Positions 33,427-39,860 are shown, numbered from the stretch's first letter. The stretch: 40,895 bases of DNA from an uncultured Clostridia bacterium (GCA_947626755.1 CANQTP010000023.1:1-40895), one strand, 5' to 3'. A program made the numbers and translations. The notes: a model not told the origin generated them from the letters alone.

Positions 33427-33754
33427 GGGACTCGCCAACCTTTCCAAGATAAATTTTACAGATTCCCGTATCCGCAAGCATCTTGCTGAAACATTATTCA
33501 CAAACTGATATTTCCGGATAGAACATCGGGTCTGACTCTCTGGGATAAAGAATATTTACTGACATTGGGTCAAGAGTTCATCGGAAGTTCGGGAACATTG
33601 CTCTGCGGATCTGCAATTCCGCGGATATTATCCGACTGCTGCGGTCTTAAAACTTAGCTGAGGATCGTGCCCGACCATCGTGGGCAGTGACCGGGTCTTA
33701 AGAAACCGACCTCCGTGTTCTTGCTTGCCTTATCGTTTCTTTGTCCTTGAGTAT

Positions 33755-33783
33755 ACTATAGCACACTCTTTGTGCAATGTCAA
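33755..33783 (-). promoter_or_regulatory. Promoter of the mini-ORF array RNA
   Basis: TTGACA (33778-33783), 17-bp spacer, TATAGT (33755-33760) on the minus strand: eleven of twelve consensus bases. It diverges from the DUF1292 promoter. Confidence 0.8.
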
Positions 33784-33842
33784 TAGTTTTTTATAAAAAA
33801 TACTCTACAGTATTTGTGCAAGATTTTTGTTAATATTTCACC

Positions 33843-33872
33843 TTGACAAATATGTCCGAAATGGTGTAAAAT
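33843..33872 (+). promoter_or_regulatory. Promoter of the DUF1292 gene
   Basis: TTGACA (33843-33848), 18-bp spacer, TAAAAT (33867-33872). Confidence 0.65.
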
Positions 33873-33944
33873 AAAATAGTTGGGTGTTCGGACGGAGAAT
33901 AGTTCGTCTGTTCCCCCTCTTATTGAATTTAAGGAGGAAATACT

Positions 33945-34244
33945 ATGCCCGCCGATAATGATATGACCGCCGATCTCTACACCCTTGTAGATGAGGACGG
34001 CGTTGAGCAGCAGTTTGAACTGCTTGATACCATGGACGTTGACGATGACAGATACTATGCCCTTGTTCCCTATTATGCAGACCCTTCTCAGGAACTCAGT
34101 TCCGATACGGAACTTGTAGTTCTCAAATCCGAGTATGACGAAAACGACGAGGAAACTCTCGTTTCCATCGACAATGATGAAGAATACGAAAGAATAGGAA
34201 ATATGTTCCTTGAAAGGCTCAACAAGCTTTACGATGATGAATAA
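33945..34244 (+). CDS. DUF1292 (YrzB-like) acidic protein
   Basis: A 99-residue, strongly acidic soluble protein of the DUF1292/YrzB family. The pattern YTLVDEDGVEQQFELLDTMD, YYALVPYY, LVVLKSEYDENDEETLVSID matches. Family members often lie with ireB and ruvX in Firmicutes; their role is unknown. Here the gene is separate, behind its own promoter and the excellent ribosome site AAGGAGGAAAT. Downstream lie two small RNA genes with their own promoters. Confidence 0.88.
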   Translation: MPADNDMTADLYTLVDEDGVEQQFELLDTMDVDDDRYYALVPYYADPSQELSSDTELVVLKSEYDENDEETLVSIDNDEEYERIGNMFLERLNKLYDDE

Positions 34245-34257
34245 TTTCATAAAAGCG

Positions 34258-34286
34258 TTGACATTATCGGATAAATAGTGTATAAT
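34258..34286 (+). promoter_or_regulatory. Consensus promoter of the three-hairpin RNA
   Basis: TTGACA (34258-34263), 17-bp spacer, TATAAT (34281-34286): a perfect match in both hexamers, only 14 bp after the DUF1292 stop. No coding gene follows. Confidence 0.85.
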
Positions 34287-34292
34287 ATAAGG

Positions 34293-34475
34293 TGAACGGT
34301 GTTAGGTCGCTCATCTATCGTAAGTGCTTCACAGCTTGTTAAAATGTGAGTTTTTATCGTAAGCGCTCCGCTGCTTGTAAAAATGCGGGTTTTATATCGT
34401 AAGTGCTTCACAGCTTGTTAAATGTGAGATAAAAGCGATCAGGGTCGGGCAATGCTGTTGTCCGGCTCTCGTTGA
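34293..34475 (+). ncRNA. Small RNA of three tandem hairpin repeats
   Basis: About 180 nt between a perfect promoter and a strong terminator. Three repeats of 39-40 nt start at 34316, 34355 and 34395, each beginning TATCGTAAG. Each contains a hairpin with a conserved loop (GCTTGTTAAAA or close). The stems are UUCACA/UGUGAG in repeats 1 and 3 and UCCGC/GCGGG in repeat 2, so two base pairs change in a compensatory way. That supports a selected RNA structure. No ORF of note. A protein-binding or multi-target antisense RNA is possible; no known family recognised. Confidence 0.7.
34442..34468 (+). terminator. Terminator of the three-hairpin RNA
   Basis: Stem GGGTCGGGCAA/TTGTCCGGCTC (11 pairs with G-U pairs) and a 5-base loop, followed by TCGTTGATTATT. 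Confidence 0.65.
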
Positions 34476-34506
34476 TTATTAAAATATAAAAATCTAAAAA
34501 TTGCTA

Positions 34507-34535
34507 TTGATTTTCAGAAAAAGACGTGTTATAAT
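34507..34535 (+). promoter_or_regulatory. Promoter of the 6S-like RNA
   Basis: TTGATT (34507-34512), 17-bp spacer, TATAAT (34530-34535). Transcription would start near 34542. Confidence 0.75.
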
Positions 34536-34550
34536 ATTATCAATGAACGA

Positions 34551-34756
34551 AAGCGATTTCTGCCTTGTACGATAAAGTGTGATTTTATAATCCAACACAT
34601 AATTTCAGGGATTCAGACTCCGTCGGCGGATTGCAGACCTCCCGCCCCATTAGATGTGGGGAGTAACGGACGCAGGGAGCGCGAAACCGATGGGCTGTTG
34701 CCCACCTGCTGAGTGCGGGTTTTATGCTTCACATGGCGGCAAGGCGGTTATCTTAG
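34551..34756 (+). ncRNA. ssrS: 6S RNA (RNA polymerase regulator)
   Basis: About 200 nt with the 6S plan: a closing stem (GAU 34555-34557 with AUC 34750-34752; CUGCCUUG 34560-34567 with CAAGGCGG 34740-34747), a long interior region and an inner GC-rich arm. The 5' end GATTTCTGCCTTGTACG and the 3' GGCGGCAAGGCGG recall E. coli 6S (ATTTCTCTGAGATGTTCG and GGCGGCATCTCGGAG). 6S RNA mimics an open promoter and holds the housekeeping RNA polymerase in stationary phase. Family assignment is by eye; a covariance-model search would settle it. Confidence 0.7.
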
Positions 34757-34764
34757 AAAATTGC

Positions 34765-34796
34765 GCGGGGCTCCGATCTTTCGGAGTCCCGCTTTT
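34765..34796 (+). terminator. Terminator of the 6S-like RNA
   Basis: 12-bp stem GCGGGGCTCCGA/TCGGAGTCCCGC with loop TCTT, then TTTTGCTT. On the other strand the stem is followed by GCGCAATTTTCT, so it may also end the convergent membrane-protein gene. Confidence 0.85.
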
Positions 34797-34808
34797 GCTT
34801 ATAAAAAT

Positions 34809-35495
34809 TCATTCAAACAGCTCATCATCGGAGATCCTGCTTTCTTTACTTTTCGGAGCCTCGTCCCAGACTTTTGCGGGCGGGGCTTTTTCTTCCCGTA
34901 TGACTTCGGGGATCTCCACATCTTCCGTGAGAAGTTCGTCCATTTCGTCCGAGGGTTCGCCTGCGGGAACATATCTTATCCTTTCGGGGCGCTCCGCGTG
35001 CATTTCGCTTGAATCTATATACTGATCCGAGCCTAACCTGTCCTTTGCCGCAAAGGTAATATCGTCCAGAGCGGGATCAAAGAACGGGAACCCGGGAAGT
35101 TCCTTAAGTTTGCGGAATTCTGCGGACGCGTTTATCACAAATATCTGAAGTCCCGAAGCGATAAGAAACGCAAGTGCTCCGATATGTGCAAGATCCGAGC
35201 CCGAGAGTTCCGCAGTCAGAGCCGCCACAAGTCCGAGAGGTATCGAAAACAAGCACAATTTCGGACGCCGCGCCCAGCACCCGATAAACGCAAGCAGGCA
35301 GAACATAAGCCCGAATAACGCCATTACAGCCATTAACGCAGGATCAAACGCCACGCAAAGCGAGCCGATTATAAATGCCGCAACGGGAATTATCAGTCCC
35401 CTTTTCAGAGTAGTATCCACTTTCTTTTTGAGTTTTCCCGCCCGTTCGTAATGGGCAAGGGGCTGTTCCGCGTTATAAATGATAGGTTCTTTCAT
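34809..35495 (-). CDS. Membrane protein with acidic cytoplasmic tail, unknown function
   Basis: A 228-residue protein not recognised as a named family. An N-terminal basic stretch (KLKKKVDTTLKR) precedes four hydrophobic segments (about 33-50, 53-72, 80-95 and 102-122) and a C-terminal tail of about 100 residues rich in Glu, Asp and Pro (DEMDELLTEDVEIPEV, SRISDDELFE). A ribosome site (CGAGGGAAG) precedes ATG 35495. It converges on the 6S RNA gene and has its own promoter. The tail could be a protein-interaction region. Confidence 0.72.
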   Translation of the reverse strand: MKEPIIYNAEQPLAHYERAGKLKKKVDTTLKRGLIIPVAAFIIGSLCVAFDPALMAVMALFGLMFCLLAFIGCWARRPKLCLFSIPLGLVAALTAELSGSDLAHIGALAFLIASGLQIFVINASAEFRKLKELPGFPFFDPALDDITFAAKDRLGSDQYIDSSEMHAERPERIRYVPAGEPSDEMDELLTEDVEIPEVIREEKAPPAKVWDEAPKSKESRISDDELFE

Positions 35496-35537
35496 AAAAT
35501 CTTCCCTCGTTTGGTGGTATATATCGGTATATTTGAT

Positions 35538-35566
35538 ATGATACCATACATTTCCCCAAAAGTCAA
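35538..35566 (-). promoter_or_regulatory. Promoter of the acidic-tail membrane protein gene
   Basis: TTGACT (35561-35566), 17-bp spacer, TATCAT (35538-35543) with an upstream TGG, on the minus strand. The -35 adjoins the 3' end of the XRE gene. Confidence 0.65.
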
Positions 35567-35568
35567 TA

Positions 35569-36117
35569 CTATATTTCCGAGATCAGCCCCGCATAGTATT
35601 TGCTTAACTTTTCCGCAAGCAGGTTAAGAAGTTTCAGCGCATCGGTCTTAAGCTGTCTGTCGGCGTAAATTCCCCGTTCGGAAAGCTCCGCCGCCTGTTT
35701 TGCGTATTCAACGGCTTTCACGGTGTTTTCCTCCGCAAGCGACTCCGCCAGATGATAACAGCACTTTGCAGAAATCGCCGTCAGTTCATCGTAAAATGCG
35801 CCGTGCTCGTCATTTTCCCCGATAAGCTCCTGCGCTTCGGAATAGCTTCCTTCAAGGAAAAGCATTTTCACCCGCACAAGCTTTTCAGCACCTGAAATTA
35901 CTGCCGGTTCTTCCTCATCGCCCTGAGTGTACGCAGAAACGGGAATATCCAGCACCGAAGCAAGATATTCCAGAGTTTTCACCGAGGGTGTGGCTTTTCC
36001 GCTTTCTATCTGACTGAGCATATTGCGGGTAATGAAGTTCCCCGCAACTTCGCTCTGGGACATCTTTTTTGAAATGCGCGCTTCTTTGATGATCTTTCCT
36101 CTTTCAGCCGGTGTCAC
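35569..36117 (-). CDS. XRE-family transcriptional regulator with helical C-terminal domain
   Basis: A 182-residue regulator. The N-terminal helix-turn-helix (about 6-62: ARISKKMSQSEVAGNFITRN, MLSQIESGKATPSVKTLEYL) is of the Xre/Cro type. The rest is alpha-helical and TPR-like (EGSYSEAQELI, AVEYAKQAAEL) and may sense a ligand or peptide. The start is GTG 36117 behind AAAGGTGGG; an upstream in-frame ATG would sit before the operator. A dyad GTAAAT-N3-ATTTAC lies at its transcription start and twice more in the divergent region, so it probably represses itself, the small peptide gene and the nfeD-flotillin genes. Confidence 0.88.
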   Translation of the reverse strand: MTPAERGKIIKEARISKKMSQSEVAGNFITRNMLSQIESGKATPSVKTLEYLASVLDIPVSAYTQGDEEEPAVISGAEKLVRVKMLFLEGSYSEAQELIGENDEHGAFYDELTAISAKCCYHLAESLAEENTVKAVEYAKQAAELSERGIYADRQLKTDALKLLNLLAEKLSKYYAGLISEI

Positions 36118-36136
36118 AGCGTTCCCACCTTTATTC

Positions 36137-36152
36137 GGTAAATTTAATTTAC
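36137..36152. promoter_or_regulatory. XRE operator 1 (autoregulatory)
   Basis: GGTAAATTTAATTTAC, arms GTAAAT and ATTTAC around 3 bp, lies directly downstream of the XRE -10, over the expected transcription start. It is the exact reverse complement of operator 2. Confidence 0.75.
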
Positions 36153-36155
36153 TAT

Positions 36156-36184
36156 ATTGTATCACATCTTTCATAAAATTGCAA
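36156..36184 (-). promoter_or_regulatory. Promoter of the XRE regulator
   Basis: TTGCAA (36179-36184), 17-bp spacer, TACAAT (36156-36161) on the minus strand. Confidence 0.7.
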
Positions 36185-36214
36185 GGGGTAAATAAAAAAT
36201 ATTTTCAAACCCCC

Positions 36215-36243
36215 TTGACAAGCGGGAAATATTCGTATATAAT
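36215..36243 (+). promoter_or_regulatory. Consensus promoter of the small peptide gene
   Basis: TTGACA (36215-36220), 17-bp spacer, TATAAT (36238-36243): perfect hexamers. Operator 2 covers the transcription start, so the promoter should be strong when the repressor leaves. Confidence 0.85.
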
Positions 36244-36250
36244 CAAATTA

Positions 36251-36266
36251 GTAAATTAAATTTACC
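36251..36266. promoter_or_regulatory. XRE operator 2
   Basis: GTAAATTAAATTTACC, same arms as operators 1 and 3, eight bases after the -10 of the plus-strand promoter. Confidence 0.75.
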
Positions 36267-36287
36267 TTTTGGGGAAGGGTGAGGGGT

Positions 36288-36410
36288 ATGGGCTGTTTTG
36301 CCGACCCGTTTGAAGCTTTCATATGGGTCTGGAGCTTATTTTGCGCGATCTTGTCACCGTTTTGCAATTTTCTTTGGATTTTTGTTAAAATGTACTTGAC
36401 AAAATTTTAA
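36288..36410 (+). CDS. 40-residue membrane peptide under XRE control
   Basis: A small ORF starting MGCFADPFEAFIWVWSLFCA and ending in KMYLTKF. It is rich in Trp, Phe and Cys, with one membrane-spanning stretch (about residues 9-33). A GGGTGAGG ribosome site lies just upstream, and the ATG is about 38 bases after a perfect promoter controlled by operator 2. No homologue is recognised. The promoter of the next gene starts inside its last codons. It could be a small regulator or partner of the NfeD/flotillin proteins, or a toxin-like peptide silenced by the repressor; these are guesses. Confidence 0.55.
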   Translation: MGCFADPFEAFIWVWSLFCAILSPFCNFLWIFVKMYLTKF

Positions 36411-36424
36411 TACGGGTTTATAAT
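36396..36424 (+). promoter_or_regulatory. Consensus promoter of the nfeD gene
   Basis: TTGACA (36396-36401), 17-bp spacer, TATAAT (36419-36424): perfect hexamers. Operator 3 follows by 3 bp. Confidence 0.85.
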
Positions 36425-36427
36425 GTA

Positions 36428-36442
36428 GTAAATGGCATTTAC
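36428..36442. promoter_or_regulatory. XRE operator 3
   Basis: GTAAAT-GGC-ATTTAC: same arms and spacing as operators 1 and 2 but a different centre, which shows that the arms are what is conserved. It covers the nfeD transcription start. Confidence 0.75.
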
Positions 36443-36464
36443 ATTGCATGAAAGGAGAGTTCTT

Positions 36465-37160
36465 ATGTCCGAATGGTGGGCTTCGCTGTCATCTTTGCTG
36501 AAAGTCCTGTACTGCTTTGCAGTTCCGTCAACGCTTATCCTGCTTTTGCAGACCATCTTTTCAATATCGGGGGTCGGGCATGACGGAGATATAAACATCA
36601 GCGATACAAGCGGTCTGGACGGCGGAGGTTTTGACGGCGGTTTTGATGCTCCGGACGGCGGAGACATTGACATAAACGGACTTGACACGGACGTAAACGG
36701 CGATGTTTGTCCGCAGGGCGATGCGGATATGAACGTTCATGTTCACGGAGACTTTACGCCGCTGAAACTTTTCACCGTTCAGGGGATAGTGGCATTCTTT
36801 GCAGTTTCGGGCTGGGTGTCCATAGCGGCGATAAGCGGCGGAATGCCGCCGTTCCTCGGTTTGCCTTTAGGCGTAATTGCGGGATTTTTCGCCATGTACG
36901 GAATTGCGAAACTTATCCAGCTAAGCAGGAAACTTGTTGAAAACGGCACTGTAGATTTCCGCAACGCCATCGGCGAATCCGCAACGGTCTACATACCCAT
37001 TCCGCCCAACGGCGAGGGAGAGGGGAAAGTTACGCTGACTTTGCAGGGACGGTTCATGGAATGCGAAGCTGTTTCCTACAGCCGTGAAGTTCTGAAAACA
37101 GGCACGCAGGTGCGAGTTACCGACCTTAACGGAGAAACGCTCGTTGTAGAACGCGATTAA
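36465..37160 (+). CDS. NfeD-like membrane protein
   Basis: A 231-residue protein with one N-terminal helix (about 13-35), an Asp/Gly-rich segment of about 60 residues (DGGGFDGGFDAPDGGDIDIN and similar), two more helices (about 108-126 and 130-150) and a C-terminal OB-fold-like domain (IGESATVYIPIPPNGEGEGK, TQVRVTDLNGETLVVE), as in NfeD. NfeD proteins are partners of flotillins in membrane microdomains. The start is ATG 36465 behind GAAAGGAGAG; an in-frame ATG at 36432 overlaps operator 3. The flotillin gene follows after 202 bp. Confidence 0.82.
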   Translation: MSEWWASLSSLLKVLYCFAVPSTLILLLQTIFSISGVGHDGDINISDTSGLDGGGFDGGFDAPDGGDIDINGLDTDVNGDVCPQGDADMNVHVHGDFTPLKLFTVQGIVAFFAVSGWVSIAAISGGMPPFLGLPLGVIAGFFAMYGIAKLIQLSRKLVENGTVDFRNAIGESATVYIPIPPNGEGEGKVTLTLQGRFMECEAVSYSREVLKTGTQVRVTDLNGETLVVERD

Positions 37161-37210
37161 GATAAATGCGTAATTAAAGAGTGGAGTGTGGGGAGTGAAG
37201 AGTGGAGTTA

Positions 37211-37340
37211 TTGCAGAAACACTTATATTCCAATTCTCAATACTTTTGCAGACTTAACTTTACTTAATGCACGGTATACATATGCGTGAAATCACCAAGC
37301 AAAGCCTGAAAGCGTGCAGGCTCAGCCTGCTCTCAACTCT
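37211..37340 (+). repeat. Interspersed repeat element, copy 2
   Basis: 130 bp related to 26061-26190, same orientation. The block from TTAACTTTACTTAATGCACG and the final GTGCAGGCTCAGCCTGC through CTCTCAACTCT are nearly identical. It separates nfeD from the flotillin gene; AGAGTGGAG-type short repeats lie at its left edge (37175-37210). It seems to have landed between two partner genes. Confidence 0.75.
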
Positions 37341-37362
37341 AATAAATTAGGAGGTCTTTTAT

Positions 37363-38967
37363 ATGGAACACATCGAAACCCTTATAGCAATTTGCGTAAT
37401 TGTCGTGGTGCTTTTCGCGGCAGTTGCGGCTATCCTGTCACGGTACAGAAAATGCCCGTCCGACAAGGTAATGGTAATTTACGGTAAGGTCGGCACAGAC
37501 AAGAACGGTCAGGCGCGCAGTGCGAAATGTATCCACGGCGGCGCGGCGTTTATCGTGCCTATTATCCAGTCTTATCAGTATCTTGACCTGACGCCTATTT
37601 CCATTAACGTTGACCTGAAAAACGCGCTTTCCAAGCAGAATATCCGTGTTGACGTTCCGTCAAGATTTACGGTAGGAATTTCCACCGAGCCGGGTATTAT
37701 GCAGAATGCCGCTGAACGTCTCCTCGGTCTGAAAATGATGGAAATTCAGGAACTTGCAAAGGATATTATTTTCGGACAATTGCGCCTTGTAATTGCTACA
37801 ATGGACATTGAGGAAATAAACACCGACCGCGATAAATTCCTTGTTGCAGTTTCAAACAACGTTGAGATCGAGCTTAAAAAGATCGGTCTGCGGCTCATAA
37901 ACGTAAACGTTACCGATATTAACGACGAATCGGGTTACATAGACGCTCTCGGTAAAGAAGCCGCCGCAAAGGCTATAAATGACGCCAAAAAGAGCGTTGC
38001 TGAAAAGGACAGAGACGGTGCAATCGGTGAAGCAAACGCCAAGAAAGATCAGCGTATACAAGTTGCCGCCGCAAATGCTGCCGCCATCGAGGGTGAAAAC
38101 GATGCGAAGATCGCTGTTGCTCAGTCGGAAGCTATCCGCCGTCAGAAAGAAGCAGAAGCTGATGCGAAAGCTACCAACGACGCAAAAGTTGCCGTTGCAG
38201 AAACAAGCCGCGACGGTGAGATCGGTCAGGCTAACGCTATGAAGGATCAGCGTATACAAGTTGCCGCCGCCAACGCTTCCGCTATCGAAGGTGAAAACAA
38301 CGCAAAGATCGCCGTTGCACAGTCCGAAGCAAAGCGCCGCGAAAAAGAAGCGGAAGCCCTCAAGACTGCAATCACTGCCGAAGCAGTTCAGGCTGCAAAG
38401 GCAAAGGAAGAAGCATATATTGCCCAGCAGGAAGCCGAAAATAAGCGTGCCGAACTGGAAATGGCAACTCAGAAAGCGGACGTTATCGTAAAGGCGCAGA
38501 TCGAAAAGGAAAAAGCCGAGATCGCCGCAGAAGCCGAAGCGGAAGTTCTCCGCCGCAAAGCACGAGGCGAAGCGGACGCGATCTACGCAAAAATGGCAGC
38601 CGAAGCAAAGGGTGCTATGGAAATTCTCCAGAAACAGGCTGAAGGTATGCGCGCGCTTGTTGACGCTGCGGGAGATGCGGATTCCGCTGTCAAGATGGTA
38701 ATTGCCGACAAGCTTGAAGATCTGATGAGGATACAAGTAGACGCTATCAAGAACATCAAGATAGACAAGGTAACTGTCTGGGACGGCGGCAAAAACTCCG
38801 ACGGAAGCACCGCCACCGCGGATTTTATTTCGGGAATGATGAAGTCCGTTCCGCCGCTGAATGAAGTTTTCAAACAGGCAGGCATGGAACTTCCCACGCT
38901 TCTGGGGCAGGAGCTTGAAAGCAAGACTGCCGTTCCCACTCCGGAAACTGCCGATAGTGATGAGTAA
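37363..38967 (+). CDS. Flotillin (SPFH-domain membrane scaffold)
   Basis: A 534-residue flotillin. It has an N-terminal membrane hairpin (about 7-27), an SPFH domain (about 30-200: CPSDKVMVIYGKVG, GGAAFIVPIIQSYQYLDL, IEIELKKIGLRLINVNVTDI without the first residue) and a long Glu/Ala-rich coiled-coil region (about 200-440). The C-terminal assembly region has KVTVWDGGKNSDGST. Flotillins organise membrane microdomains. Residues 205-270 and 271-334 are a near-exact tandem duplication (DQRIQVAAANAAAIEGEN versus DQRIQVAAANASAIEGEN). It follows nfeD and is probably under the same XRE control. The ribosome site is AGGAGG. Confidence 0.93.
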   Translation: MEHIETLIAICVIVVVLFAAVAAILSRYRKCPSDKVMVIYGKVGTDKNGQARSAKCIHGGAAFIVPIIQSYQYLDLTPISINVDLKNALSKQNIRVDVPSRFTVGISTEPGIMQNAAERLLGLKMMEIQELAKDIIFGQLRLVIATMDIEEINTDRDKFLVAVSNNVEIELKKIGLRLINVNVTDINDESGYIDALGKEAAAKAINDAKKSVAEKDRDGAIGEANAKKDQRIQVAAANAAAIEGENDAKIAVAQSEAIRRQKEAEADAKATNDAKVAVAETSRDGEIGQANAMKDQRIQVAAANASAIEGENNAKIAVAQSEAKRREKEAEALKTAITAEAVQAAKAKEEAYIAQQEAENKRAELEMATQKADVIVKAQIEKEKAEIAAEAEAEVLRRKARGEADAIYAKMAAEAKGAMEILQKQAEGMRALVDAAGDADSAVKMVIADKLEDLMRIQVDAIKNIKIDKVTVWDGGKNSDGSTATADFISGMMKSVPPLNEVFKQAGMELPTLLGQELESKTAVPTPETADSDE

Positions 38968-38977
38968 AGCATAGTAA

Positions 38978-39008
38978 AAAGCCGTTCCCCAAGTCGGAGA
39001 ACGGCTTT
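38978..39008. terminator. Terminator between flotillin and AIM24-like genes
   Basis: Perfect 10-bp stem AAAGCCGTTC/GAACGGCTTT. On the minus strand it is followed by TTTACT, four bases beyond the AIM24 stop; on the plus strand the U content is within the stem arm. Confidence 0.8.
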
Positions 39009-39011
39009 CGC

Positions 39012-39692
39012 TTATCTGTTCGTGACAATATACGGACGGACAGCGCCCGCAAATGAAAGTATCGGCATGGTTTGCAGCCAGATGTGTCCCGGACCTGTGA
39101 CTTTCGTATTGAACAGCCCTTCGCCGCCGAAGATAGCGTTTCCCACACCTTTTACCGACTCGATATCCACCGTACAGGTAATATCCATAGCCGCAAGATA
39201 GCCCGTATCAATAAGTATCGACTGCCCTGCCGCAAGGTCATATTCTATAACGCTTCCGTCTATTTCAAGAAAAGCAATGCCCTCGCCGCTCAGCTTCTGC
39301 ATAATGAAACCTTCTCCGCCGAAAAGACCCGCTCCGAACTTCTTCTGGAAGAATATGCTTAAATTTACATTTTCTGTTGAAGCAAGATATGCGGACTTCT
39401 GCGCGACTATCTGACGGCTGCCCGAAATTTCAAAAGGAAGTATATTGCCGGGAACGGAAGCGGCAAATGCTATCTCGCCAACGCCGCCCGAAGCCGTGTA
39501 TTTATTCTGAAAGACCGATTCTCCCGAAACAGCGCGGCTCAGCATTTTGCTGATACTGCCGCCTGCGTTCGTTGACATCTGCATATTAGGAGACATCCAC
39601 GCCATGCCGCCTTTCTGACAGCAGACGGTCTCGCCGCTTTCAAGACGGCAGATAACGGTCGGGAAAGGCGTTCCCTTGATCTCATAATTCAT
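39012..39692 (-). CDS. AIM24 family protein (TIGR00266)
   Basis: A 226-residue beta-rich protein of the AIM24/TIGR00266 family, whose fold resembles the TRAP RNA-binding protein. MNYEIKGTPFPTVICRLESG, FQNKYTASGGVGEIAFA, GLFGGEGFIMQKLSGEG and NAIFGGEGLFNTKVTGPG are typical. The bacterial role is unknown; members often lie near membrane or stress genes. It is soluble, and a single gene with its own consensus promoter and a terminator shared with flotillin. Confidence 0.9.
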   Translation of the reverse strand: MNYEIKGTPFPTVICRLESGETVCCQKGGMAWMSPNMQMSTNAGGSISKMLSRAVSGESVFQNKYTASGGVGEIAFAASVPGNILPFEISGSRQIVAQKSAYLASTENVNLSIFFQKKFGAGLFGGEGFIMQKLSGEGIAFLEIDGSVIEYDLAAGQSILIDTGYLAAMDITCTVDIESVKGVGNAIFGGEGLFNTKVTGPGHIWLQTMPILSFAGAVRPYIVTNR

Positions 39693-39737
39693 AAATTATC
39701 CCCTCTTTATCTGTATTTGGCACAATGCCCAATAATA

Positions 39738-39766
39738 ATTATAACTTTTCGGAGCGGAAATGTCAA
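39738..39766 (-). promoter_or_regulatory. Consensus promoter of the AIM24-like gene
   Basis: TTGACA (39761-39766), 17-bp spacer, TATAAT (39738-39743) on the minus strand. Confidence 0.85.
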
Positions 39767-39816
39767 TAGTTCGGCAGAAACGGCAAAAAATTGCTGTAAA
39801 TTTTAAAAATTTCCCC

Positions 39817-39845
39817 TTGACAATTGTCATTTTATAATGTATAAT
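39817..39845 (+). promoter_or_regulatory. Consensus promoter of the tRNA unit
   Basis: TTGACA (39817-39822), 17-bp spacer, TATAAT (39840-39845), 15 bp before the tRNA-Leu. Confidence 0.85.
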
Positions 39846-39860
39846 AGGCTATGTTGATCG

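Larger units (their letters stand above)
32359..33748 (-). ncRNA. ~1.4-kb transcript carrying a tandem SD-motif/mini-ORF array, no known family
   Basis: The RNA is bounded by a consensus promoter (33755-33783) and its own terminator. No frame longer than 22 codons with a ribosome site exists. The 5' third (33430-33748) is GC-rich and foldable (for example TGCCC/GGGCA near 33665-33685). The rest is built of reiterated units: a Shine-Dalgarno-like sequence, a spacer, an ATG mini-ORF of 10-22 codons, a stop and an AGGAGTGAGTCC motif. I could not match it to T-box, riboswitch, 6S, SRP, OLE or other RNAs I know. It could be a multi-peptide mRNA, a ribosome- or CsrA-binding sponge, or a structured large RNA. 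Confidence 0.6.

Noticed and set aside
32438-33445. Considered as a T-box or other tRNA-sensing leader
   Set aside because: No T-box sequence (AGGGTGGNACCGCG) or specifier loop, and the transcript ends at a terminator with no downstream gene to regulate.
32400-33760. Considered as a degraded long protein gene
   Set aside because: Stops occur in all frames in both strands, while ribosome-site-like motifs recur at regular spacing, which decay would not produce.
33780-34250. 156-codon minus-strand frame opposite DUF1292
   Set aside because: It runs antisense through the DUF1292 gene and over the array promoter, and has no ribosome site.
34316-34430. Three 39-40-bp repeats considered as a CRISPR array
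   Set aside because: The repeats are adjacent with no spacers, vary in their stems, and lie between a promoter and terminator; no cas genes are seen.
37852-38736. 294-codon minus-strand frame opposite flotillin
   Set aside because: It is a mirror of the repetitive Ala/Glu-rich coiled-coil coding sequence, with Cys/Phe-rich nonsense composition.
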